Assembly: GCA_019454045.1 (NCBI GenBank)
Contig: SKCR01035553.1
Coordinates: forward strand, 123,195 to 187,194
Direction: 5' to 3'
Source of the DNA: Zanthoxylum bungeanum
Taxonomy: Eukaryota; Streptophyta; Magnoliopsida; Sapindales; Rutaceae
DNA: 64,000 bases
Part shown: in pieces, positions 23,940 to 33,409 of the stretch
Position numbering within the stretch: position 1 is the first letter of the stretch
Layout: each line of letters opens with the position of its first letter
Made by a program: the position numbers and the translations under genes
The notes under the pieces: model-generated
Told to the model about the DNA's origin: nothing
Seen by the model: only the letters and a program-made list of their open reading frames with translations
Databases searched by the model: none

Positions 23940-26215
23940 AAAACACTATTTACTTGGTAAAACTGTAAATGCCACCAATCCGTTAGCCCTAGTTCATAGT
24001 GAAGCAAGTGGGCCCATGTCTAGCTAGGCTAGATGTGAATATTTCGTGACCTATACGGATGTGGCATCGCGTTATGGTTATGTGTTTCTTTTGAAACACA
24101 AATCGGAAACTTTCAGTTTCGACACGAAATAGACAAATAGATCGGCTAAAGTATTAAACCATCACAGTAAGACCGTAATGGAAAATACTTAAGCAATAAG
24201 TTTCTCATATACTTGAAAGAGTAAAGTATTCTTTCAATGAGGACTCCTCCCGGAACAAGTCAAGTTGACGGTGTGTCCGAAATGAGTAACCGAATTTTGT
24301 TGGACATGATAAGGTTAATCATGAGTCGCTCTGAGCTACCATTTCCTTCAACGAATAAGCATTAACAGTGCAGAACTTATTTAGAATAAGGTTCCATTAA
24401 AATCTGTTTGACAGATTTCATATTAGATATGAATGGGAAAGAAACCGGGTTTCTCAATCTTGATGATTTGGGATGCTAGGCATATGTTTGGATGATACCA
24501 AACTAAAACCCAAATTGGATAAGTGCCAATTGTAGGTTATCCTAGGAATAACAAAGTATTGTACTTATACATCTCACCTGAGAACAATTAGATTGTTGCT
24601 CGCCATGCGGTTTTCCTTAGAGGAATACCGATATGCAGTGGTAAGTGGGAGGATAGTAAAACTCGATGAAAATCGGAGTAATACTATTCCAGGCATCGAA
24701 TCCTAATGGAACACATATAGTTCATCAAGGATGAAAGTATAACATTAATCTTCGAATACACAAGAATCACGTATGTCGGAGAGAGTCAGAAAAAAACCTG
24801 GGGTATGGGTTTCTGATCTCACCTCATTAAGATGTCTATCTTATTGAGGTATACCAACTGACTACGTATGAGGAAGTGATACAAGGTATCGAATCCCTAT
24901 TATGACAAAGTGTCATGAATCCGAAATGGATTCCATGTATATCAACTATGTTTGGATACTAGTTGATGTACCGTAAGGCATTGTGCCTATAGGTACTATA
25001 TAAGTCTTCGAGGAAGACATACATGGAAGGCAACATACCAACGTATAAAACTAGGCTTTTAGCGGAAATGTATGGTTATCAACATTGTGTTGATTACGAT
25101 TCAACCTTTTACCTGTTGCCACAGTAAATCCATTTGGATAATGCTTGCTAACGCTGCATGTTTCATTTATGAAATATGTCAGCTGAACGAGAAAATCACT
25201 TTCCTGAAAAGGAAACCTTTTGGAGGATGTTTAAAACATCCTGTCGGTTTTGTCGTACCAAAACAAGCAAACAAGGTTTGCAAGTTATTCGATCCATGTT
25301 TGGATTGAAGCAAACATTAGGTTCTAGGAATTATCGTTTTGATGTAATCATAATAGTTTATGATTTAATTCAAAACAAAATGATTCTTCTGTATTTAAGA
25401 GGGTTAGTGGGAGCACACTGACAGTGGCTGTCCTATAAAATAATGATAATATGTCATTTCTTGGAAATGATATTCCCATAATAACAATCGGCGAAAGCTT
25501 GGCTTTCGAGAAAAATCTTCGTAGAATTATTGGGAGAAAACAACCTTTATTCAAGGAATAAAGATCTATTGGGATAGATTAAGTTGTTAAAACTCTCCGA
25601 GAAATCGTACATTGAAAAATGTACGTGACCTGGTGTCTCATACGCTTTGAGCATATGGATACACAAACAGGCCAATCCGAGTGATAGTCACTGGATTGAA
25701 GTTAAGAACATCCGTTAGTATCTTAGAGATCTAAGGATGCTGTCTTAATCTGTGGAGAAGGAGAACTTGAAGTGACTGGGATCACTACTGCAAGTTTCCT
25801 AAACCGATAAAACGACTATAAGTCGCAAACGGTACTATACAGTTTGAATAACGGAACGGTAAGCTGGAAATCTTCCAAGCAAGATACTGTTACCGAATAA
25901 ACAACAAATGCGGGTTATTGCTGCAGCTGAAGTGGCAATAGAAGCTTTCTGGGTCGATAATAAATCTAATTAGATTAGATATAATTCTGTTAGCAGCTGA
26001 GCCAGGCTTGAGCACAGGCTAAAGAATTAATGGTCTCATCAACGATCCAGATATATACTTCGATATTCATCTGATTCGTTCGGATCATACATCGTAGCGA
26101 TGTGATGATTGAATAAATCGCATCAGACGATAATCATGTAAATCCGCTGATGAAAGTTTTTCTCAGCAGTTTGAGCCAACCGTACATAGTTCGGGTGTAA
26201 GACACTCGAGTGACT
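23940..26215 (+). pseudogene. copia-A pol remnant: integrase, RT, RNase H
   Basis: Collinear with the copy at 47300-49900. The integrase core is near 23990-24350. RT blocks are near 25140-25330 (a short open frame reads ANAACFIYEICQLNEK where an intact copia has the YEIWQMDVKT block). RNase H-type sequence is near 25840-25960. Every domain has stops and frameshifts, so the element must have relied on proteins from relatives to move. Confidence 0.7.
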
Positions 26216-26227
26216 GGCAATAGGCCA

Positions 26228-26237
26228 AGTGGGAGAT
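26228..26237 (+). other. copia-A polypurine tract
   Basis: AGTGGGAGAT directly precedes the TGTTGG start of the 3' LTR, the classic copia PPT position and sequence. Confidence 0.8.
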
Positions 26238-28099
26238 TGTTGGACAATTATGACCCATAGTGTCACTATTTGTACAGATCATGGTGTTATTGTACAAATT
26301 AACTATGTGATAAAGGAGATTGCACTCTTATCATTTGTGATTAGATCACCTAGATATATAAATGATAGGAGATCCCTGTGATTTGTTCCTGGATTGAGAA
26401 TGATATGAGACAGTATCAATCCACGAAGGATAAATCATTAAATGTCCATAGTCAGAGCATTATCGAGATTAGACATGGATGAATGCGTAAAAGACTAGTA
26501 TTACACTTGTGCGCGTTGTGAGGGCACAACAACATAGTTCTCATATATTTGGGTATAGGATACTCATACAAGTATAATAGGAGGTTGTGTTTCACCGATG
26601 GTACGGGAAATAACTTCGCTCTGGATAAGACCCCCTCGGAATTCCATTGGTAGTATGACTATGTGTCTATGGAAATCTGAAATCAGGGTAGGTGTATTTG
26701 GTCTTAACCTGAGACTTGCACCGCTAATACTTGCGACAATCAATATACTTTGGTTGCGGTCGTCCAGGGCTTTAACAGGCTTTGTGTACACCAATACTGG
26801 GTATATTGAGAATCATAGTGTGTTGGGAGTGATGTCAAGACGAAAGTGTCACTCCAGTCATATGGAGTTGATGATCGCGTAGGGATACAGAACTGGTTCT
26901 CTATATAAGGTTACAACCGTCAGGATAATATGACTTGGTCATGATTATCCGATATTAAAGAGACTAGTTGCTTGTTATCCGATATATGCTTCGTACGGGG
27001 CAGACACTGTACCAGCCCCAGGCCTTGCATGTGATCATCCGATACTGGACAGAAATACGCAATACTACGTATACTATGCCAGATACAGATCCTTTATTCC
27101 TGTAAGGATATTTCCGGAGAATTGGGTAGGCATGGCGCTTTGCTAGAGGCCAACCTTGTCTTGTAAATCGGTAAAACGTAGTACTGACCGGCTTAAACAC
27201 ACACGTATAACGCAAGCGTACGTATCGTTCAAGTAGTATAAAAAGTATCGATCCCACGAGGACTTAAAACCTTATCTATTAATTTTTATGAGGTCAAATG
27301 ATTACTAGTATCTAACAGGTTGTTTAATTGATTTGAAATGACGATGATTCTAAATTTAAAACAAGTAAATAAAATTGCTTAAAAGTAGATTTTAAGAAAA
27401 TTCAATTTTAAAAACTATCTAGGGTTGTGATTTATTCCAATATTAATTAAAGATGAAGTGATTATCTTATAGTTGGGTAAAATATTGATTTATTAACCTG
27501 AAACACTAAATTTTATAAAAGCCTCTTCCGATGGTCAATTACAAATACCTAGTATAATCCAATTGAACCATATGTCTATGTCAACCAAATTACCTAGATT
27601 CATTAAGATTAAGTTCCAATTATGGCTACCCCCGCCCGACAGGTATATTCCTATCCTGTAAGGAAATCTATTAAAGGGTTATCTATCCTCAAGGAAGATC
27701 GTGGGCTATTGAGTCTAAGGTCTTAAACTTAAAATCCCTATGTCTAGTTCATTTTAAGTTTACCTAATCAATTTAATTAAAGACCAGTTAATTAAAGAGC
27801 ATTAAGATTAAGACTCAATAAACAAATCTTTATTTTACTCAAACTATAATCTAACCCCTTATAAACCCGTGATATTGGATTTCATCACAACCCTAGATAA
27901 CTAACTTAGTTATGACACATAACTAGGGCTAGTAAAAACTTAAAAGTAAAAGCCATAAAGTAACAGTGCTGAAAAGTAATTGCAGTAAAGTAAAAGCTTT
28001 AAAAGTAAAATAAAATAAAATGTTAAGGTAAAAGGAATTATTTCTACTACTACTTATTTAGATATCTCCCCGTAAAATAATATATAAACTTGTGATTAT

Positions 28100-28240
28100 T
28101 ACCAACCAGCCATATAGGCGGTAACCTGATTAAGTCAATTTAAGTCCAACCAGCCATAAAGGCGGAACCAAAGTAAACCAGCCATAAAGGCGAACCAAAT
28201 AAACCAGCCATAAAGGCGGAAAATGAATTTTATTACCAAC
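28100..28240 (-). repeat. minisatellite in the Athila-2 3' LTR
   Basis: Tandem units of about 25-28 bp built on CCAGCCATAAAGGCGGAAC, with diverged outer units (CCAGCCATATAGGCGGTAAC and CCGACCAATCTGGCGGTATC). It lies downstream of the TATA box in transcript orientation, so it would be in R/U5. Confidence 0.85.
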
Positions 28241-28540
28241 CGACCAATCTGGCGGTATCCTGATTAAGTCAAATTTTAAATGGTATATATATATTTTAAG
28301 GGAGATTAATCTAAATAGTAATAGTAAAAAGATTACCTTTCACCCTAGCATAAGGAAGTTACCTCCTCATGATTGAATAGTAAAAACTGTAATAAAATAA
28401 AGAAAGTAAATTACTATTATTACAAAACGTAATTAAAAATTACAAAACTAAATTAAAAGAAACTTAGAGAGAGAAGAACTCCCTAATTACATCAAAGAAG
28501 TGAGAGAGAATGGTACAATGAAATCTGAAATTTCGAGCTC

Positions 28541-28548
28541 TATTTATA
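28541..28548 (-). promoter_or_regulatory. TATA box, Athila-2 3' LTR
   Basis: Reads TATAAATA on the minus strand, within CCTATAAATAGAGCTC; a plausible start lies about 30 bp downstream (lower coordinates). The equivalent in the 5' LTR is 38844-38851. Confidence 0.65.
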
Positions 28549-28630
28549 GGCGCGGATAAGGGTCCAGAGTCGCGACGTGGAACAGTTCAGCGTCGCGACT
28601 CAGCTACAGTAAATCATGGCACAATGATGA

Positions 28631-28885
28631 CTTGACACGTGGCGAGGCGGCTAAGAGCTCAGATCCTTATCCGATGACGTGGCACTGTTCATGACGTCAT
28701 TGGTGACATCACGCTGACGTGTGGAGGGCGATTGTCGGCACCGTGAGGTCTCGACACGTGGCACCGGCGCACATTAACAAGTCCGTTGTTGATGGCGACA
28801 CGTGGCACGGCGCGCAAGATAGCCTGATCGGCGCATTTTAGCAGGCGTCGCACGTTAGCAAATTTTCTGATTGGTCCACGTGTCC
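28631..28885 (-). promoter_or_regulatory. G-box/ABRE cluster, Athila-2 3' LTR
   Basis: Four perfect CACGTG hexamers (28636, 28755, 28799, 28877), an ACGTGGC (28677) and a TGACGTCA palindrome (28692) fall within about 250 bp, some 90-340 bp upstream of the TATA box. G-boxes and ABREs are bound by plant bZIP and bHLH factors, and TGACGTCA by TGA-type bZIPs. Response to ABA, light or stress is inference. Confidence 0.65.
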
Positions 28886-29139
28886 ACAGCGTACTTTAGC
28901 AAATCCGGCGCATTCTGGGAGTCCACGACCCGAAAGGCTTCAGGTCGCGACGCTGAAATGACGATTTTGCCCTTTTTGTCCAGTTTTTCTTTTTTGCTCC
29001 AATTCACCTCCAGAATGTCCTGAAACTTTATTATCTACAAAATAACATAAAACACATCAAAATATTCATAAAACCCAAGAAACTATACAAAATATTAGGT
29101 TAAATGAGTGGGAAATAGTGATAGATTCACCACTCAGCA

Positions 29140-29160
29140 CACCCCAAACCTAACATTTTG
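29140..29160 (-). other. Athila-2 polypurine tract
   Basis: On the minus strand AGGTTTGGGGTG directly precedes the LTR start TGCTGAGTGG, with the shared GGACTAGCAAAATG box just upstream. Confidence 0.8.
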
Positions 29161-30377
29161 CTAGTCCTCGAGCAAAATAGAAAATAAAATACATGAAAAT
29201 AAAATTAACTAAGCCACTTTCGTAGGGATCACGGTTGCATTTAGCGTATGCAACAAGCCTTTAAACCCCTAGGTGTCCCTATGGACGAGTGTAGTCTCGT
29301 GAGGGTTTACAGCAATGATACCCACAAACATTTTACAAAAGTAAAAAGTTAGTTAAAACTAATGCACACAAAAGCAAAAAGACAAGAGAAAAGAGAATAA
29401 AGAAGTTAGTGACTAATCAGGTGAAACTTCTACTCCAAGTTACTAGTTGTTTTGTTTCAATCTAAATTACTGAATAAGTAAATTCTCCGATTATTTTTAC
29501 CATTCTCCATATACACAGCCAACATAATATTAATCAACTCATTTTTGCCCACAACAGTCATAAGTGCAGTTGATAAGAGAGTAATATTTTTGTCCTAAGT
29601 TCTATCAGATTCACACCTTGTTGTAGCAATGGAATAATTTTTCTGATTTTTCTGATTTTTTTTTCTTGATTTTTCTCTATTTTTTTATTTATATACAATA
29701 CCTTCCGTCTATGTAGCGAGCTTTAGGTCGGTGGCTCCCAAATCAGTTGGCTTTAGGGCACCAGGTGTTAAGACACCCTTACGAACTTAATTACTCAGAC
29801 TTCATATATAAATATATTTTTGCAGCATCTTCGATCCATGTAATGAGCTTTGGGCCAGTGACTCCAAACCAGTTGGTTTTAGGGCACTAGGTGTTAAAAA
29901 CCCTTACAGACTTAATAACCCGGATCTCGGATATTTTATTTTATTTTATTTTATTTTTTTTACTCCATTGCCATTTATAGATGCTTCCTTCAATTAAACT
30001 AGAGCACGGAATATTACAACTTTTCAATTACAGCTCATGTCCGTATGTTTCCATGTATGTTGATAATACCTGCCAACTGAGCATATGAAGATTCATTTTA
30101 GTCCATTTTATTGAGAATTTACGAATTAAATAATTCAAAAGGAAATAAACAAAAATTAACTTGTTCCGAAATAAATGGTTTGAGATACGTATCAGGAGTG
30201 GGAACTCCTTACTCAGCTACTTCTCACCAATTTCACCTTTTTAGTCAAAACAAAAACACAAAAAACACAAAATATTTTTGTAAATTTTTGAAAATTTTTC
30301 AATTTTTTTGTATTTTTCGAAAAATTTTGGACTAAAAATAAAAACAACATACAAACTAAAAACAAGGTACTAATCAA
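29161..30377 (-). other. Athila-2 3' untranslated region
   Basis: No gene. It includes the block conserved in all three Athila copies (29215-29340), with a perfect 7-bp stem and 7-nt loop at 29234-29254 (GTTGCAT/ATGCAAC). T-rich stretches lie near 29640-29700 and 29935-29965. A diverged duplicated segment is seen at about 29700-29790 and 29825-29930 ('gagctttaggtcggtggctcc' versus 'gagctttgggccagtgactcc'). Confidence 0.6.
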
Positions 30378-30381
30378 CTAA

Positions 30382-30400
30382 TTCCCTCCCCCAAACCTAA
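30382..30400 (-). other. internal polypurine tract of Athila-2
   Basis: Reads AGGTTTGGGGGAGGG on the minus strand and follows the LOG ORF by about 80 bp. It corresponds to 5101-5118 in Athila-1 and 60671-60690 in Athila-3, marking the conserved downstream edge of the third-ORF slot. Confidence 0.55.
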
Positions 30401-30482
30401 ATGAGACATTGCCCCCAATGTCTTAAAAAGTAGAAGAAGAGTTTAGAAGGTCGTACCTGGTTAGCTGAAAATCTACAGGAAA

Positions 30483-31136
30483 TTAAAGGTTAAGATCCAG
30501 ATTAATTCTACGTCTCTTACCACGATCGTCCTCAGACCAATTTATCTTTGAAAGAATAGGGTCAGCTCGTGGTTCATAGGCTATGAGTTGGTCTATTAGA
30601 TCCGGAGCAGTCCTGGCAGTGAATATGATTTCTTTCATAGGTTTTGACACGAACCCATTTCTCCGAGCATCATCAAGAAACACATAAAGAAAATCATAAA
30701 ACCCATCAACGTTGTACAACCCAATTGGTTTCTGGTGTATGTTCAGGTTCGCCCAAGATAGTACAATAAAAATTTCCTCCAATGTGCCCAAGCCACCTGG
30801 CAAAGCAATAAAAGCATCAGCACGGTTAATCATTTCTACCAGTCGTTCAGACATACCTGGCACAATTAATTCCTCTCCGTTTGATGGTTCAATAAGATTT
30901 GCCTCTGCCAAGGGTTTTGGGATGATTCCCAAAACGTGACTGACTCCTTCCTGTGCGGCCTTTGAAACAATCCCCATTAGTCCAAGATTGCCTCCTCCAT
31001 ATATTAAGTGCATATTCCTTGCCGCTAAGACTCGACCCAATTCATGTGCTGCTTCTATGTATTGTGGTTTAGTACCAACACTACTACCACAAAATACACA
31101 GATGTTTTCAACTCGTCTTCTTGAGGTGGCTTCCAT
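30483..31136 (-). CDS. LOG-type cytokinin riboside 5'-monophosphate phosphoribohydrolase carried by Athila-2
   Basis: Intact 217-aa ORF without introns. The frame is open further upstream, but the first ATG is at 31136 (MEATSRRR). LOG enzymes release free-base cytokinin from the riboside monophosphate in the cytosol and nucleus. Visible motifs: FCGSS (15-19), the nucleotide-binding loop GGGNLGLMG (47-55), and the catalytic signature PGGLGTLEE (113-121). Arg98 of the MxxRK motif is kept but the next Lys is Leu (MSERL). Length is normal for plant LOG proteins; the PGGLGTLEEIF form resembles a divergent plant LOG-like group. The C-terminus is KRRRINLDLNL: a basic patch followed by an LxLxL motif. 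Known plant LOG genes have several introns, so a captured cDNA is likely. The alternative, a neutral passenger with no activity, cannot be excluded. Confidence 0.93.
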   Translation of the reverse strand: MEATSRRRVENICVFCGSSVGTKPQYIEAAHELGRVLAARNMHLIYGGGNLGLMGIVSKAAQEGVSHVLGIIPKPLAEANLIEPSNGEELIVPGMSERLVEMINRADAFIALPGGLGTLEEIFIVLSWANLNIHQKPIGLYNVDGFYDFLYVFLDDARRNGFVSKPMKEIIFTARTAPDLIDQLIAYEPRADPILSKINWSEDDRGKRRRINLDLNL

Positions 31137-31386
31137 TTTTTTATTCTGGATATCTTCAAAAGTGCAATGATGAGTTGAATTTATAATACCTAAAAAGGGT
31201 GAATAAAAATAGCACAAGTATCTTCCAAAGGACGATTAGTAGCAAAATAGTAAAATAAATCTTGATATGGTCAAAAAGATCTGGATCCTGTCGGAGGAAA
31301 TAAAAAAAAACAACAAAACAAATCACAATTATTAGGAAAAGACAAAGAGATATAATATGTACTAGAATTTACAACTTGATTAACGT
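31137..31386 (-). other. spacer between the two accessory ORFs with acceptor-like sites
   Basis: On the minus strand, CTCCGACAG (ending about 31292) after a long T-run and GATATCCAG (ending 31146) resemble 3' splice sites; the second lies only 9 nt before the LOG start codon. This would allow LOG to be translated from a spliced RNA. No donor was identified with confidence. Confidence 0.3.
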
Positions 31387-31935
31387 CTATGCGTCAGGGA
31401 CAAGCTTCCCATCCAATTTTCTTATAAATTGGCAAACATGGTCTTTTTGAGTCAGATTCCCAAGACTTAACTGTTGTCTTTCTTTTTGAAATTGTGTATG
31501 TAATCTGTGAAAGTCTATGTGAACATATCCACTAGGATGCGTCTCAAGAGTCGAAGATATATCATCTAAAGACTCCTTACTCAAGCCATCCCTAATGAAT
31601 TTAATTTTGTCTTCGCGATTAACAGACACCATTCCTAAAGAACGACAACGAGTATTGCAATTCCAACGTGCACATTTGTAACAAACACCCATTTGCTTAA
31701 CTATTCGTTTCTTTACATAGGTGCTTCTTCCAAAACCAGGCAGATGTGAAATAAAAGAATCAGAAGACTCACCTGCCAATCGGACTCGTGCTTCAATTAC
31801 CCAACAAATGTCATTGGGAACACCATAGATCGTCAGTAATCTCATCCGTTCCAAGCGAGCCTTGTAGACTTTCATAAGAGATTTTTGAGGGAGAGAAGGA
31901 AATTGCTTGTGAAGATTTGCGAGAGCTTCTTCCAT
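31387..31935 (-). CDS. cysteine-rich nucleic-acid-binding protein, carlavirus NABP-like
   Basis: Intact 182-aa ORF from the ATG at 31935; the open frame extends 11 codons further upstream, without an ATG. In order: an N-terminal charged/helical part (1-55), a Gly-rich basic motif GFGRSTYVKKR (67-77), then four cysteines spaced C85-x2-C88-x4-C93-x3-C97, then a downstream KFIRDG (112-117) and a charged tail. A Gly-Arg-Ser-x-Tyr basic motif directly before a four-Cys finger, followed by a Phe-Ile-Arg segment, is how I recognise the nucleic-acid-binding proteins of carlaviruses and relatives, several of which suppress RNA silencing. The ORF lies directly after integrase and before LOG, on the same strand. 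It has no resemblance to the Athila-1 third ORF. Remote homology judged by eye only; a host or retroelement zinc-finger protein is the alternative. Confidence 0.65.
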   Translation of the reverse strand: MEEALANLHKQFPSLPQKSLMKVYKARLERMRLLTIYGVPNDICWVIEARVRLAGESSDSFISHLPGFGRSTYVKKRIVKQMGVCYKCARWNCNTRCRSLGMVSVNREDKIKFIRDGLSKESLDDISSTLETHPSGYVHIDFHRLHTQFQKERQQLSLGNLTQKDHVCQFIRKLDGKLVPDA

Positions 31936-31950
31936 CTTGAAATCACTTAA

Positions 31951-31985
31951 TCTGCAAAAACTAAACACAAAAAATTAAATCACAC
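31951..31985 (-). other. possible 3' splice site before the NABP-like ORF
   Basis: On the minus strand a T-rich run ends GTTTAGTTTTTGCAG (last base at 31952), 16 nt before the ATG. This fits a plant acceptor and could create a subgenomic mRNA, as env is made in retroviruses. Prediction only. Confidence 0.35.
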
Positions 31986-32074
31986 CAAATCACAATATAT
32001 ACAAAAATTGCATGGGTTGCCTCATTGCGAGCGCTAAGTTTAAAGTCGTCAGCTAGACGTGACTGCTCAAACGT

Positions 32075-33382
32075 TTATGCTGGATCTGAAAGTGTGACAC
32101 TTTCTTTTTGTCGCTCAAATGATTCTCCCCAGTAGTTCTTGACACGCTGACTGTTAACTTTGAATGTGTTGTTGGTATTGGGATCCAGTAACTCAACGGC
32201 TCCATATGGTAAAACCTGAGTGATCACAAATGGTCCGGACCACCTAGATTTCAACTTTCCCGGGAAAAGTTTCAATCTCGAGTTGTACAATAACACCTGC
32301 TGCCTTGGTTCCAACTGTCTGTGCACTATTTTTCGGTCATGCCATTTTTTGGTCTTTTCCTTGTATAATTTGGCATTGTCATAAGCCTGTAGGCGAAATT
32401 CCTCCAATTCATTGAGTTGGTGAAGTCTTTTCTCTCATGAAGCTTGTGAGTCAAGATTCAACTTCTTCAGTGCCCAGTACGCCTTGTGTTCAAGCTCAAC
32501 TGGCAGATGACATGCTTTCCCAAACACCAATCGATATGGGGACATACCAATGGGTGTCTTGTAAGCTGTTCAGTAGGCCCATAATGCATTATCCAATTTT
32601 GTAGACCAGTCCCTCATTGTTGATCCAACGGTCATTTCTAGGATTCTCTTGATCTCCCTGTTTGAAACCTCAACCTGTCCATTTGACTATGGATGGTAAG
32701 CAATAGCAACTTTGTGAGTAACTCTATATTTGGATAGGAGTGCATCAAAGTATTTGTTGCAGAAATGAGAGCCACCATCGCTGATGATTGCTCGAGGTGT
32801 TCCAAACTGAGTGAAAATGTTATTTTTCAGGAATTTGATCACCACTTTTGAATCATTGGATGGTAGTGCAATTGCTTCAACTCATTTGGAGACGTAGTCT
32901 ACAGCAACCAGGGTGTACAGGTTTCCAAATGATGGAACAAAGGGTCCCATGAAATCAATACCCCATACATCGAATATCTCCACTTCCAGAATATTTTGCA
33001 ACGGTCCTTCATTTCTCCTCGAAATATTCCCCGTTCTCTGGCACTTGTCACATTGAAAAGCAAAAAGATAAGCATCTTTAAAAAGTGTGGGCTAGAACAA
33101 ACCTGATTGAAGGACTTTGGCTGCAGTTTTGTTTCCGCTGAAGTGTCTGCCGTATGGTGATGAATGACAGTGTTGCAGAACACTGTTGACCTCCTCCTGT
33201 GGAACACACCGTCTCAATAATTGATCAGCACATCGTTTAAATAGGTACGGTTCATCCCAGACATAGTGCTTGACTTCTTTAAAGAACTTCTTCCGTTGCT
33301 GAGTTGTCCATTCCAACGGCCATTTTCCTAACACAATGTAGTTGACATAGTCAGCATACCAAGGGACTTCCTGTTGTTTCAT
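32075..33382 (-). pseudogene. Athila-2 integrase, five stops
   Basis: One frame runs through this whole region with in-frame stops at 33092, 32882, 32687, 32570 and 32435. Domains: HHCC zinc-binding region (from the H-C-H-S-S segment near 33180 to the CDKC segment near 33045), the DD-E core ([10 protein letters not shown] near 32960; [13 protein letters not shown] near 32780; [12 protein letters not shown] near 32650) and a C-terminal domain ending in VNSQRVKNYWGESF, stop at 32075. The catalytic residues are still visible. Stops at 33092 and 32882 look like decayed Trp codons, and those at 32687 and 32570 like decayed Gln and Arg codons, all consistent with cytosine deamination. Confidence 0.9.
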
Positions 33383-33409
33383 GGAAAACAGCTGTTCATC
33401 TGGAAAAGT

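Larger units (their letters stand above)
27185..29139 (-). repeat. Athila-2 3' LTR
   Basis: 1955 bp, beginning TGACCGGC on the + strand and ending ACTCAGCA next to the PPT. It is 29 bp shorter than the 5' LTR, mainly because of one fewer minisatellite unit. It contains the TATA box and G-box cluster described below. Confidence 0.93.

Noticed and set aside
30483..31136. LOG as an ordinary host gene that Athila-2 merely surrounds
   Set aside because: The ORF lacks introns, is on the element's coding strand, and lies between integrase and PPT of one element whose outer ends share a TSD.
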